64,000 nucleotides of DNA from Coprococcus sp. (GCA_016296785.1 JAEDHX010000002.1:16867-80866), one strand, 5' to 3'; shown: positions 7,153 to 17,211, numbered from the stretch's first letter. Notes: generated by a model from the sequence alone, not told the origin. Numbers and translations: made by a program.

Positions 7153-8898
7153 ATGAAACTGTATAGTTATAATAGGAGAAGAATCTATATTGTTTTTATA
7201 TGCATACTTATTGCAGGGATAATCCTGTCAGGCAGACTATTTTACCTCATGATATATAAATCTGAACACTATAGCATGCTTGCAGATTCTCTTCATGAAA
7301 GAGAGAGAAGCATAAAGGCTCCAAGAGGACGAATATATGACAGGAATGGAAATGTTTTAGCAGATAATAAGGCAGTATGTTCTATTTCGGTTATTCACAG
7401 TCAGATAACAGATGAAGAGCTTGTAATATCGTCACTTGTTTCACATCTTGATATAGATGAGGAGATAATAAGAAAGAAGGTTAATAAGAATTCCTCAAGG
7501 GAAATCATAGCTGTAAATGTAGATAAGACTACTGCTGATATGATAAGAGAGCTCGATATTTCCGGAATTAAAGTTGACGAGGATTATAAAAGGTATTATC
7601 CTTATGGAAGTCTTGCATCAAAGATACTTGGATTTACGGGAGCAGATAATCAAGGCATAGTAGGACTTGAGGTAAGCTATGATGATATATTAACAGGTAC
7701 TCCCGGAAGCATTAATGCTGTAACTGATGCTAAGGGAATTGAATTAACCGAGTATTCAGAAACAAGAATAGATCCAATACCCGGTAATGATTTAGTTACT
7801 ACGATTGATTTGAATATACAACGATATGCTACTATGGCTGCATTAAAGGTTATGGAAGAAAAAAATGCAAATCGCGTTTGTATTATTTTAATGAATCCTT
7901 CAAATGGCGAGATATATGCCATGGTAGATGTTCCTGATTATGATTTAAACAATCCATTTGAACTTAACTATGAAGCTGAGCTTACGAAGGATAACCAGAT
8001 GGATTTGCTTAATAAGATGTGGCGAAATTTTAATATAAATGACACCTATGAGCCGGGTTCCACATCGAAGATAATTACTTTAACGAGTGCTCTTGAAAGT
8101 GGTGCTGTAACAAAGAGTGATACCTTTTATTGCCCCGGATACAAGCTCATTGAGGATAGGCGGATAAGGTGTCATAAAACTACAGGACATGGTTCCGAGG
8201 ATTTGGTACATGCGCTTATGAATTCCTGCAATCCGGCTTTTATGGAGATAGGGGAGCGCACAGGTGCCGCTACATTATATAAATACTATGAAAAGCTTGG
8301 TTTATTCGATAAAACCGGTATTGATCTTCCGGGAGAAGGTAGTTCGATTATGCATAAGCTGTCAGATGTAGGCCCTGTTGAGCTTGCAACAATGTCTTTT
8401 GGCCAATCCTTTCAGATTACGCCAATACAATTCATTACAGCAGTTTCTGCAGTGGTAAATGGAGGCAACAAGGTTACGCCTCATATTGGATTGAGTTATA
8501 TTGACAGTAAGACAAAGGTCCGAACTGATATAGAATATCCTATAACTAATAATGTAATAGAAGCAGATACATCATATGAAGTAAGGCAGATGCTTGAAGC
8601 TGTAGTTTCAGAAGGTTCCGGAAGTAAGGCAGCTATTAAAGGATATCGAATAGGCGGCAAGACGGCAACGAGTGAGAAGCTTCCTCGTGGAACAGGGAGA
8701 TACATATCCTCGTTTATTGGATTTGCTCCTGCTGATAATCCGCAGGTGATAGGTATTATTCTAATTGATGAACCGGAGGGAGTATATTACGGCGGTACAA
8801 TAGCCGCACCGGTAATGAGAGATATATTTGAGAATATTTTGCCTTATCTTGGGATTGAGCCTGCCGAGGAAGAACAGACAGACATAGATAATGATTAG
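7153..8898 (+). CDS. Second class B penicillin-binding protein (SpoVD/FtsI-like)
   Basis: A 581-aa bitopic transpeptidase with an N-terminal helix at about 11-31, a dimerisation domain starting APRGRIYDRNG, and a catalytic domain with SxxK at Ser303-Lys306 (GSTSK) and SCN at 358-360. The third motif reads KTATSEK (503-509) instead of the near-universal KTGT; this Gly-to-Ala change lines the beta3 strand of the active site. Tandem class B PBPs in a Firmicute dcw cluster often pair a vegetative septal enzyme with SpoVD, which acts on spore cortex, so a sporulation role is possible. An AAAGGA site precedes the ATG. Confidence 0.88.
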   Translation: MKLYSYNRRRIYIVFICILIAGIILSGRLFYLMIYKSEHYSMLADSLHERERSIKAPRGRIYDRNGNVLADNKAVCSISVIHSQITDEELVISSLVSHLDIDEEIIRKKVNKNSSREIIAVNVDKTTADMIRELDISGIKVDEDYKRYYPYGSLASKILGFTGADNQGIVGLEVSYDDILTGTPGSINAVTDAKGIELTEYSETRIDPIPGNDLVTTIDLNIQRYATMAALKVMEEKNANRVCIILMNPSNGEIYAMVDVPDYDLNNPFELNYEAELTKDNQMDLLNKMWRNFNINDTYEPGSTSKIITLTSALESGAVTKSDTFYCPGYKLIEDRRIRCHKTTGHGSEDLVHALMNSCNPAFMEIGERTGAATLYKYYEKLGLFDKTGIDLPGEGSSIMHKLSDVGPVELATMSFGQSFQITPIQFITAVSAVVNGGNKVTPHIGLSYIDSKTKVRTDIEYPITNNVIEADTSYEVRQMLEAVVSEGSGSKAAIKGYRIGGKTATSEKLPRGTGRYISSFIGFAPADNPQVIGIILIDEPEGVYYGGTIAAPVMRDIFENILPYLGIEPAEEEQTDIDND

Positions 8899-8958
8899 AT
8901 AATAACCTCAAAAGAGGAAATATATATAGCTGCATTTATGTGGCGAAGGAGTACAAAA

Positions 8959-9918
8959 ATGAATTTAGATTTTAAAATTATTCTACCAATTATTATTGCT
9001 TTTGCAGTAAGTGTTATACTTTGTCCGATTATAATACCTTTCTTAAAGAAGTTGAAATTTGGACAGTTTGTAAGAGATGATGGACCTGAATCGCATCTTA
9101 AGAAATCAGGAACACCAACAATGGGTGGACTCATTATTCTTCTTGCATTTACGATTACAACATTGTTTTATATGAAAGACTATCCTGATGTGCTTCCTGT
9201 GCTATTTGTTACATTAGGATTTGGATTAATTGGCTTTCTTGATGACTATATCAAGGTTGTGATGAAACGTTCGATGGGTCTTAGAGCATGGCAGAAGATG
9301 TTAGGACAGATTCTTGTTACAGGAGTATTTGCATACTATATAGAGAAGTATTCGGATATAAATAACGAAATAATTGTGCCATTTATCGGTAAGACAATAG
9401 AGCTTAATAAATGGGTATATGTAGCACTCTTATTCTTTATTGTACTTGGAACAGTAAATGGAGCTAATTTCACAGACGGTCTTGATGGCCTTGCGTCGTC
9501 AGTAACTGTTCTTATAGCTACATTTTTTGCAGTTGTAGCTATTGGAACAGGTTCAGGTCTTGCACCTGTAACATGTGCTGCAATGGGAAGTTTGCTTGGC
9601 TTTTTGGTATATAATGTATACCCTGCAAAGGTATTTATGGGAGATACGGGCTCCTTGGCTCTTGGCGGATTTGTTGTATCAACAGCATATATGCTTAAGA
9701 TGCCTATATTCATAATAATAATTGCATTTATATATTTTATTGAAGTTTTATCAGTAATAATACAGGTTGTTTCGTTTAAGCTTACCGGAAAGCGCGTTTT
9801 TAAGATGGCACCTATTCATCATCATTTTGAGCTCTGCGGTTGGCCTGAAACAAAGGTTGTAGCAATATTTTCTATTGTTACTGCTATATTATGTGTAATA
9901 GGACTTCTTGCAATATAG
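8959..9918 (+). CDS. mraY: Phospho-N-acetylmuramoyl-pentapeptide transferase MraY
   Basis: MraY makes lipid I by moving phospho-MurNAc-pentapeptide from UDP onto undecaprenyl phosphate at the inner face of the membrane. The 319-aa protein has about ten hydrophobic segments, the Asp-rich loop GFLDDYIK, NFTDGLDGLA, MGDTGSLALGG and the HHHFEL motif. I start at ATG 8959 because GAAGGAG (8944-8950) lies 8 nt upstream; the in-frame ATG 8938 has no such site and lies before that Shine-Dalgarno. murD begins just after the stop. Confidence 0.97.
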   Translation: MNLDFKIILPIIIAFAVSVILCPIIIPFLKKLKFGQFVRDDGPESHLKKSGTPTMGGLIILLAFTITTLFYMKDYPDVLPVLFVTLGFGLIGFLDDYIKVVMKRSMGLRAWQKMLGQILVTGVFAYYIEKYSDINNEIIVPFIGKTIELNKWVYVALLFFIVLGTVNGANFTDGLDGLASSVTVLIATFFAVVAIGTGSGLAPVTCAAMGSLLGFLVYNVYPAKVFMGDTGSLALGGFVVSTAYMLKMPIFIIIIAFIYFIEVLSVIIQVVSFKLTGKRVFKMAPIHHHFELCGWPETKVVAIFSIVTAILCVIGLLAI

Positions 9919-9937
9919 TATGGAGGAAACAGAACAG

Positions 9938-11293
9938 ATGGACATTAAGTGTGTAATAGTAGCCGGAACAGGAAAGAGTGGAATTAGCGCTACAAAGCTT
10001 TTACTAAAGCATGGCGTGAAAGTGTATTTATTTGATGAGAATGAGAATAGAAAGTCTTCTGATATTGAGACTGCAATTGGTAATATGGAAGGCTGTCATA
10101 TAGTACTAGGTGAGCTTAGTGATGATATTTTAGATGCTGCAGAACTTATGGTAATTAGCCCCGGAATACCGGTTGATGCACCATTTACAGAAAGAATCAG
10201 ACAGAAAAATATCCCTATTTGGAGTGAAATAGAGCTTGCCTATAATTATGGAAAGGGTAAAATAGCTGCAATTACAGGAACTAATGGTAAGACAACTACT
10301 ACAGCATTAACAGGTGAAATCATTAAAGCTTATAATGATAAAACAATTGTTGTTGGTAATATTGGAATACCTTATACTGAGCTTTGTGATACAACAGATG
10401 AGGACAGTGTTACCGTTGCAGAGATAAGCAGCTTCCAGCTTGAAACAGCTATTAGCTTTAAGCCTGATGTAAGTGCTATTCTTAATCTTACTCCTGACCA
10501 CTTGAACAGACATTATACATTTGAAAATTATGGTAATGTTAAGCTGTCCATTTCAAAGAATCAGACTCCTGAAGAAGTTATTGTTCTTAATTATGATGAT
10601 AGTAATACAAGAAAAATGGGTGAAAGTGTAAATGCTAAGGTTGTATATTTTAGCAGATTAGAAAAGCCTGCAGGCGGAGTATATGTTGAAGATGGTTCAA
10701 TATATATTGATGATAATGGTAATATAAGCAAGGTGCTTGATATAAAGGAGCTTAAGCTGTTAGGAAGTCATAATGTTGAAAATGTACTCGCAGCAGTTGC
10801 AATATCATATTATATAGGAGTACCTGTTCAAACTATTCATGATGTTGCAGTTAATTTCAAGGCAGTTGAGCATAGAATTGAATATGTTGATACAATTAAC
10901 GGCGTTGCATACTATAATGATTCAAAGGGTACTAACCCTGATGCAGCAATAAAGGGAATTCAGGCCATGATTACTGATACATATCTTATAGGTGGAGGCT
11001 ATGATAAGAATTCAGAGTATGATGAATGGATTGAGGCCTTTGACGGTAAGGTTAAGAAGCTTGTTCTTATTGGTCAGACTGCGCAAAAGATTGCGGAGTG
11101 CGCAAGACGTCATGGCTTTGATGATATTGTATTAATGGATGATTTGAAATCAGCAGTTGCATACTGTCATGATCAGGCTAAAAGCGGAGAAGCTGTACTT
11201 CTTTCTCCGGCATGCGCAAGCTGGGGTATGTTTGATAATTACGAGCAAAGAGGAAGAATGTTTAAGGAGTATGTGAAGAGCTTTAAGGAGTGA
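9938..11293 (+). CDS. murD: UDP-N-acetylmuramoyl-L-alanine--D-glutamate ligase MurD
   Basis: MurD adds D-glutamate to UDP-MurNAc-L-Ala in an ATP-dependent cytosolic reaction. From ATG 9938 the protein has 451 residues, the normal size. It shows the N-terminal Rossmann start VAGTGKSGISATKLL, the ATP-binding GTNGKTTT (Lys118), the HxxxH-like stretch NLTPDHLNRH, and EHRIEYV before the C-terminal domain. GGAGGA at 9922-9927 supports this start; ATG 9920 and TTG 9908 lie further upstream in frame. The ftsW reading frame opens at its stop codon. Confidence 0.96.
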   Translation: MDIKCVIVAGTGKSGISATKLLLKHGVKVYLFDENENRKSSDIETAIGNMEGCHIVLGELSDDILDAAELMVISPGIPVDAPFTERIRQKNIPIWSEIELAYNYGKGKIAAITGTNGKTTTTALTGEIIKAYNDKTIVVGNIGIPYTELCDTTDEDSVTVAEISSFQLETAISFKPDVSAILNLTPDHLNRHYTFENYGNVKLSISKNQTPEEVIVLNYDDSNTRKMGESVNAKVVYFSRLEKPAGGVYVEDGSIYIDDNGNISKVLDIKELKLLGSHNVENVLAAVAISYYIGVPVQTIHDVAVNFKAVEHRIEYVDTINGVAYYNDSKGTNPDAAIKGIQAMITDTYLIGGGYDKNSEYDEWIEAFDGKVKKLVLIGQTAQKIAECARRHGFDDIVLMDDLKSAVAYCHDQAKSGEAVLLSPACASWGMFDNYEQRGRMFKEYVKSFKE

Positions 11294-11298
11294 TTCTC

Positions 11299-12393
11299 TT
11301 GAAGAATAAAGAAACTAACAAAAAAATGGATTATCCGTTCGCTGCCATAGTTCTTGTAATTGTTCTTATAGGACTTGTGATGGTGTATAGTACGAGTTCT
11401 TTTAGAGGTAATGAGCTCTTTGGGGATAGCTTATATTTTGCAAAGAGACAGCTTGTATTTGCAGTTGCAGCTATAATAATAGCATATTATATATCAAAAG
11501 CAGACTATAGAAGAATTGCAGAATATTCAAAGCTCATTTTGATTGTTTCAATGATTCTGCTTTTGCTTGTCTATGTTATTGGCACAGCTAGTCATGGCTC
11601 CGCCAGATGGATTAATATCGGTCCATTCGGTTTTCAGCCATCGGAATTTGCAAAGCTTGCTATTATTATATATACTGCGGCTTCTTGTACTGCATATACT
11701 AAAAGCTTAAACAGCATAAAAGGAATATTCAGGATTATGCTGCTTCCAATTATAGCTATTGTTATTATTGCAATTGAGAATCTTAGTACAGCAATAATTT
11801 GCTTTGCGATAGTATTTATCATATTATTTATTGCAAGCCCAAAGACTTGGTATTTTATTGCACTTGCAATAATTGGTATTGCCGGATGTGCGTTGTTTAT
11901 TGCTCTTGCCGGATACAGAGCTGACAGAATCAGAATATGGCTTGCACCGGAGAAATATCCGGATGGTTACCAGACTATGCAATCGTTATATGCAATTGGC
12001 TCCGGTGGATTATTTGGAAGAGGACTTGGTAATAGTGTCCAGAAGATGGGCTTTATTCCGGAGTCACATAACGATATGATTTTCTCTGTAATATGTGAGG
12101 AGCTGGGAATATTTGGTGCGCTTTGTATAATTGCACTTTTTATTCTTCTGATAAGAAGATGCGCGGTTATTGCAATGAATGCATATGACAGGTTAGGAGG
12201 ACTTCTCGTTTCCGGGGTAATAGCACATATTGCCGTACAGCTCATAATTAATATTAGTGTAGTTACTAATACAATTCCACCAACAGGTGTTCCTCTGCCA
12301 TTTATCAGCTATGGCGGAAGCTCGATTGTATTTATACTTATGGAAATGGGTCTTGTAATGTCTGTAGCAAGACAAAGAAAACAGACCGGGTGA
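11299..12393 (+). CDS. ftsW: FtsW-type SEDS peptidoglycan glycosyltransferase
   Basis: FtsW polymerises lipid II at the septum in partnership with a class B PBP. The 364-aa protein has about ten transmembrane helices. It shows the SEDS hallmarks SSFRGNE near the start, GxxxQPSEFAKL in the middle (FQPSEFAKLA), and the C-terminal VPLPFISYGGSS. AAGGAG (11285-11290) is 8 nt from TTG 11299, which I take as the start; GTG 11290 overlaps that site and ATG 11326 is too far. The cluster position supports FtsW over RodA. Confidence 0.93.
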   Translation: MKNKETNKKMDYPFAAIVLVIVLIGLVMVYSTSSFRGNELFGDSLYFAKRQLVFAVAAIIIAYYISKADYRRIAEYSKLILIVSMILLLLVYVIGTASHGSARWINIGPFGFQPSEFAKLAIIIYTAASCTAYTKSLNSIKGIFRIMLLPIIAIVIIAIENLSTAIICFAIVFIILFIASPKTWYFIALAIIGIAGCALFIALAGYRADRIRIWLAPEKYPDGYQTMQSLYAIGSGGLFGRGLGNSVQKMGFIPESHNDMIFSVICEELGIFGALCIIALFILLIRRCAVIAMNAYDRLGGLLVSGVIAHIAVQLIINISVVTNTIPPTGVPLPFISYGGSSIVFILMEMGLVMSVARQRKQTG

Positions 12394-12401
12394 TTAATTA
12401 T

Positions 12402-13169
12402 ATGAAAAAAGAACAACAGCTAAATAGTAATCAAAATGATGGCAGAAGAGGTGTAATCCTAAAGAGGCTTGGAATAATACTTGGAATAATTCTTGTATTG
12501 CTGCTTGGGGTTATAATCTATATAAGAAGTGCATATAAGCTTGACAATATTCAGGTTACGGGAAGTGTGCATTATTCTGATGAGCAAATAATTAATATAG
12601 TGACTAATAATAAGCCAACAGATAATACTGTTCAGTTTTATTTGTCAAATAAACTGAAGCCGATTGAAAATATAACCTTTATTGATAAATACGATATTGA
12701 GATTATAGGTAAGCACACTATTACAATTACTGTTTATGAAAAACAGATGGCAGGCTGCGTAATGTATATGGATCAGTATATATATTTTGATGATGAAGGT
12801 GTTGTACTTGAAACCTCGTCATCAAAGCTGGAAGATGTTCCTTGTATTGATGGACTTACTTTTGACAGTATTGTTATTGGTGAGACTCTTCCTGTAGAGG
12901 ACAAGAGAATGTTTCAGAATATTCTGACTATGACTCAGCTGATAGAAAAGAACAATCTTATTATTGATGAAATACGCTTTGATAACAAAGAAGAGATTAT
13001 CCTTCGTAAGGAGGATATTAAAATACAGCTTGGAAGTGAGAGTAATATTGAGGACAAGCTTATGAATTTGTCAAGTATTCTTGATAATTTAAAAGGAAAA
13101 AAGGGTACTCTTGATATGACAAATTATAATGCTAAAGAGGGAAATGCAATTTTTAAGGAAAATAAGTAA
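12402..13169 (+). CDS. ftsQ: FtsQ/DivIB-type division protein with POTRA domain
   Basis: A bitopic membrane protein: basic cytosolic tail, one helix at about 23-42 (IILGIILVLLLGVIIYI), then a POTRA-like segment beginning YKLDNIQVTGSVHYSDEQI and a beta-rich domain. FtsQ/DivIB helps assemble and regulate the FtsL-FtsB/DivIC-FtsW-PBP complex. Sequence conservation is low; the helix-POTRA order and the place between ftsW and ftsZ support the call. GTG 12390 within the ftsW stop is an alternative start. The protein is short on its extracellular side. Confidence 0.85.
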   Translation: MKKEQQLNSNQNDGRRGVILKRLGIILGIILVLLLGVIIYIRSAYKLDNIQVTGSVHYSDEQIINIVTNNKPTDNTVQFYLSNKLKPIENITFIDKYDIEIIGKHTITITVYEKQMAGCVMYMDQYIYFDDEGVVLETSSSKLEDVPCIDGLTFDSIVIGETLPVEDKRMFQNILTMTQLIEKNNLIIDEIRFDNKEEIILRKEDIKIQLGSESNIEDKLMNLSSILDNLKGKKGTLDMTNYNAKEGNAIFKENK

Positions 13170-13178
13170 AAAAAACAG

Positions 13179-13207
13179 TTGCGTAATTTATCAAATAATC
13201 GTATTAT
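13179..13207 (+). promoter_or_regulatory. Predicted sigma-A promoter of ftsZ
   Basis: TTGCGT (13179-13184) and TATTAT (13202-13207) are separated by 17 bp in the 101-bp gap before ftsZ, the largest gap in this part of the cluster. Separate ftsZ transcription is common in bacteria. Confidence 0.5.
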
Positions 13208-13270
13208 GTAAATACGAGTGTGATAATATTGCTATACATGTAAATTAATATAAATAAGGAGGACATTACC

Positions 13271-14524
13271 TTGCTTGAAATAAAATCAAACGATGAAAGA
13301 ACACCGGCAAGAATACTTGTAATTGGAGTAGGCGGAGCCGGTAACAATGCAGTTAACAGAATGATTGACGAGAATGTTGAAGGAGTTGAGCTTATTGCTA
13401 TTAATACAGATAAGCAGGCCCTTTCACTTAGCAGAGCAACAACTAAGATTCAGATAGGAGAGAAGCTCACTAAGGGTCTTGGTGCAGGTGCTAAACCTGA
13501 GATTGGTGCTAGTGCGGTTGAAGAGAATAGAGAAGAGATTATCGATATCATCAAGGATGCCAACATGGTATTTGTAACATGTGGTATGGGTGGCGGAACC
13601 GGAACAGGTGCTGCTCCTGTTGTTGCTGAGATGGCTAGAAATCTTGGTATTCTTACTGTAGGCGTTGTAACAAAGCCATTTGGTTTTGAAGGTAAGCCTC
13701 GTATGAGAAATGCTGTAGAAGGTATAGCAAAGCTTAAGGAGAATGTTGATACACTTATTGTTATTCCTAACGATAAGCTTTTACAGATATGTGATAAGAG
13801 AACAAGCATCCCTGACGCGTTAAAGAAGGCAGATCAGGTTCTTCAGCAGGGTGTTCAGGGTGTAACTGATCTTATTAATAAGCCGGGTCTTATCAATCTT
13901 GACTTTGCAGATATTCAGACAGTTATGCGTGATAAGGGTATTGCTCATATCGGTATTGGTTCAGCAAGTGGAGAGAATAAGGCAGTTGATGCAATTAAAG
14001 AGGCTATGGATTCACCATTGCTTGAGACAACTGTATCGGGTGCTACAGATATTATCGTTAACTTCTCTGGTAATATTGGTATTGTTGAAGCATATGATGC
14101 TGTTACATACCTTACAGAGCAGGCAGGAGATGGAGTTAATATTATCTTCGGTACTGTTGATAATGATAATCTTGGTGAGGAAATCAGTATTACAATTATT
14201 GCTACAGGACTTGAGAAGGCTAATTCAGCTGACCCGGCAGGAAGATTTGCAGGTACAGCTTCACCTATATTAGGTACAGCTTCACCTTCTATTACTGCAA
14301 CAACACCTGTTAAAGATATTAAGCCTGCTACATTTGCAGGTCAGAATCTTGGTAATTCAGTATCAAGACCTACATTCCTTTCAGATTCAGCTAATAGTGG
14401 AAGTGTTAATGCACCTTCATATACAAAGCCTGTAACACAGGCTACTCCGGCTGCAACAAAGCCGGCTAGACCTGCTTCGGCAAGTGAGAGCATTAAGATT
14501 CCGGAGTTTTTAAAGAAAAGATAA
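13271..14524 (+). CDS. ftsZ: Cell division protein FtsZ
   Basis: FtsZ is the tubulin-like GTPase that forms the Z ring. Residues show the nucleotide-binding [13 protein letters not shown], the tubulin signature [11 protein letters not shown], and the catalytic T7 loop around [13 protein letters not shown] Ser/Thr/Pro/Ala-rich linker follows, then a conserved C-terminal peptide [10 protein letters not shown] that binds partners such as SepF. The start is TTG, placed by a full AAGGAGG at 13256-13262 and 8 nt spacing. ftsA, the usual partner upstream, is absent here, so membrane anchoring may rely on SepF encoded elsewhere. Confidence 0.98.
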   Translation: MLEIKSNDERTPARILVIGVGGAGNNAVNRMIDENVEGVELIAINTDKQALSLSRATTKIQIGEKLTKGLGAGAKPEIGASAVEENREEIIDIIKDANMVFVTCGMGGGTGTGAAPVVAEMARNLGILTVGVVTKPFGFEGKPRMRNAVEGIAKLKENVDTLIVIPNDKLLQICDKRTSIPDALKKADQVLQQGVQGVTDLINKPGLINLDFADIQTVMRDKGIAHIGIGSASGENKAVDAIKEAMDSPLLETTVSGATDIIVNFSGNIGIVEAYDAVTYLTEQAGDGVNIIFGTVDNDNLGEEISITIIATGLEKANSADPAGRFAGTASPILGTASPSITATTPVKDIKPATFAGQNLGNSVSRPTFLSDSANSGSVNAPSYTKPVTQATPAATKPARPASASESIKIPEFLKKR

Positions 14525-14559
14525 TATAGACAGGTACTTATTTGTATTATGTTATTTAT

Positions 14560-14595
14560 AAAAAGACAATTTCATTAAGAAATTGTCTTTTTTTG
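14560..14595 (+). terminator. Intrinsic terminator after ftsZ
   Basis: AAAAAGACAATTT pairs with AAATTGTCTTTTT around a 7-nt loop, and the T run continues from the right arm. It closes the dcw cluster. Confidence 0.85.
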
Positions 14596-14624
14596 TTGCA
14601 CTATACACTAAAAGTAGTTAAACT
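14596..14624 (+). promoter_or_regulatory. Predicted promoter of the phosphatase-kinase-FHA block
   Basis: TTGCAC (14596-14601) and TAAACT (14619-14624) lie 17 bp apart just downstream of the ftsZ terminator and would start transcripts near 14631. A TATAAT at 14642 is too close to the ATG to serve a leadered message. Confidence 0.4.
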
Positions 14625-14658
14625 TAGTACATAAATATTTTTATAATAGGGGATTGTT

Positions 14659-15381
14659 ATGAAATTAGATTTTTGTGCCTTTACAGATAAAGGAAAACGT
14701 AATGTAAATGAAGATTATATTGGATATGAAAGTATTGGAAGCAGTACCTGTTTTATTGTATGCGATGGTTTAGGAGGAATGGGTAGAGGCGATGAAGCCT
14801 CAAGCTGTGTTGTTAATACAATACTTGATTATTACAGACAGACTGGTGATGCTTTTGACATTGATCAGGCATTTATCTTGGGGCAGGAAGCGCTTCTTGC
14901 TCTTCAGAGGGAGAGCAATGCAGAAGCTTCGATGAAGACAACTGCCGTGATATTGTTTATTAAGGATAATATGGCATATTTTGGTCATATAGGAGATTCG
15001 AGATTATATTGTTTTAATAACGACGGTTTTATCAGAACACTTGACCATAGTATACCTCAGATTCTTGTTAGTCAGGGAGAGATATCAGAGCGTGATATAC
15101 GATTCCATTCTGATAGAAATAAGCTTGTCAGAGTTATGGGTAATAACTGGAGTAAACCAAATTGCTATAACACAGTGAAGGCGTATGACATAAGCAATAC
15201 AAGAGCTTTTTTAATGTGTACGGATGGATTTTGGGAACTTATTGATGAGAATGATATGGTTAATTATTTGATTAAGAGTCGTTCGTCAAAAAAGTGGCTT
15301 TCACTTATGAAGAAGCATGTACTGGAAAATGGCAGAGATGTTAATATGGATAATTATTCAGCCATTGCAATAAGATTATAG
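14659..15381 (+). CDS. PP2C-family serine/threonine protein phosphatase
   Basis: A 240-aa metal-dependent phosphatase that removes phosphate from Ser/Thr, the usual eraser for Hanks-type kinases. Metal-binding motifs are visible: NEDY near residue 17-20, CDGLGGMG (35-42, Asp36), GDSRLYCF, CTDGFWEL and the final DNYSAIAI. The length matches bacterial PrpC/Stp enzymes without extra domains, and no membrane helix is present. It is the first gene of a block with two kinases and an FHA-ABC transporter. Usually such phosphatases sit next to a single PASTA kinase; here the kinases lack PASTA repeats. Confidence 0.93.
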   Translation: MKLDFCAFTDKGKRNVNEDYIGYESIGSSTCFIVCDGLGGMGRGDEASSCVVNTILDYYRQTGDAFDIDQAFILGQEALLALQRESNAEASMKTTAVILFIKDNMAYFGHIGDSRLYCFNNDGFIRTLDHSIPQILVSQGEISERDIRFHSDRNKLVRVMGNNWSKPNCYNTVKAYDISNTRAFLMCTDGFWELIDENDMVNYLIKSRSSKKWLSLMKKHVLENGRDVNMDNYSAIAIRL

Positions 15382-15408
15382 AATTATTAACTAAGGATGG
15401 AATAAACG

Positions 15409-17211
15409 ATGTAGATATGTCTAAACTGTTTAAACAAATATGAAAAGGGTATTAGTGTATGTCCTCATTGTGGCTTTGGCAAATGGAAATACAAATCACA
15501 TGAATTCTGCCTCGAGCTGGGGGACAAGCTGAAGAACAGATATAAGATTGGTACTGTTATTGGTGCCGGAGGATTCGGAATTACTTATAGAGCAGTAGAT
15601 CTAGAGACGGGTGAGCCTGTTGCTGTTAAGGAGTATTATCCAAATGGAATGGTAAGCAGAGGATCTGACCACAAGTCTGTCAATTTATCAATAATTGGCA
15701 AGGAGCAGATATTTGCAAAGGGTTTGAATAACTTCCTTGAAGAAGCAAAGGGACTTGCGAGATTCAGGGGCAGAGAGAATATTGTTCAGGTATATGATTT
15801 CTTTGAGCAAAATGGTACTGCATATATTGTAATGGAATATTTACGAGGAAAATCACTTGCTCAATTTGCATCAGATAATGGCGGTAAGCTAAACTATGAT
15901 ATTGTTGCTAATTGCCTGATAAAGGTTCTTGATGCATTAGAGATTGTACATAGCACAGGCATGGTTCATAGGGATTTAAGCCCTGATAATATATTTATAT
16001 TAGCTGATGGCAGAATAAAGCTTATTGATTTTGGTGCTGCAAGAGAGAGCTATGGTAATGAGGATAAGACATTATCTATTGTATTAAAGCCAAACTATGC
16101 ACCACCTGAGCAGTTTAAGAAAAAGAGCAGACAGGGCCCTTGGACTGATATTTATGCATTAGGCGCAACAGCATATAAGATTCTTGTAGGTAGTATGCCA
16201 CCTGAGTCTATAGGCAGATATATGGAGGATGACCTTATCAGACCTTCAACGGTGAATAGTACTGTTCCGGCATATTTTGATGCCATAATATATAAGGCTA
16301 TGGCTCTTCAGATTGAGAACAGATATCAGCAGGCCTCTGCAATGAAATATGACATAATTAACAGAGGTGTGAGTCCTGCCGGGTTTAATGGAAATAACAC
16401 TCCAAAACCGAATCCATATCCGAATGCCTCACAGGGAGTGAATTCAAATCCATATCCGAACGCAGCACAGGGAGTGAATTCAAATCCATATCCAAACAGG
16501 GGACAGGGAGTAAGTCAGAATACCTATTCTAACAGGACTCAGGTATCAAACAGACCTAATACAGCTGCAACATCACAAAGCAGCAAGTCGAGCACAAGCG
16601 GAGTATTGATGATTATAATACTTAGTGCCATAGGAGTTCTTCTTGTAGCTGTCATAATAGTTGCAATAGTTAAGAATAAGGGCGGAACATCAAATAATAC
16701 GGTAAAACCAAGTCCGTCACCTGTTGTGACAACAGAGGCAACAACAGAGGCAACAACAGAGACAACAACCGAAAGTAGTACATCTTCTTATGGTAGGAAT
16801 ACGTATGGTTATTTTATTTATGAAATAGAACCTGTTATATATGCTCATTCAACGATATTTGAGTACAAAGGTGAAGAAATTGTTGAAAGTGCAGAAATTA
16901 CATATTCCTTAGATAGTACAGGAACGATTTATACCGCCAAAACTGCAAATGATATTTATACAGATATAGAAATGGATGTTGATGATTCAGGATATGTTGA
17001 AGTAGTAGGTGTCATGAGTAATAATTATACAGATGATGACATTAAGGAGTCTATTAGCGTATTAGAAATAGCATATGGTGAATATGATCAATATGATAAA
17101 ACATATTTATGGGAAAAAGAAGATATATGTGTTGCATTAACTGATGATGGAAGTAATCTGTATATATTATATATGAAGCCTGAATATTGGGAGAGAATAA
17201 AGAATAATTAA
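15409..17211 (+). CDS. Membrane Ser/Thr kinase with zinc ribbon; in-frame amber at codon 2
   Basis: Read from ATG 15409, codon 2 is TAG (15412-15414); the frame is then open to 17211. No ATG, GTG or TTG occurs in frame until ATG 15649, which lies beyond the P-loop and the catalytic lysine. The upstream part is clearly coding: Cys4, Cys7, Cys18 and Cys21 form a zinc ribbon, GAGGFG is the P-loop, Lys74 the ATP lysine, His187-Arg-Asp the HRD, and LIDFGAA the DFG. All these positions match the next kinase without gaps. A region of NPYPN repeats, one helix (about 398-421) and a Thr-Glu-rich linker lead to an extracytoplasmic domain. It may be a nonsense allele, a readthrough gene, or start at ATA 15415. 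Confidence 0.75.
16411..16542 (+). repeat. 36-bp tandem repeats in the kinase juxtamembrane linker
   Basis: Three full 36-bp units (16411, 16447, 16483) and a degenerate partial one (16519-16542) encode NPYPNxxQGVNS repeats between the kinase domain and the membrane helix. The reading frame is preserved, so the linker is under coding constraint and can change length. Confidence 0.85.

Noticed and set aside
14642..14647. TATAAT before the PP2C gene as a -10 box
   Set aside because: Transcription would start only about 5 nt before the ATG and exclude the ribosome binding site.
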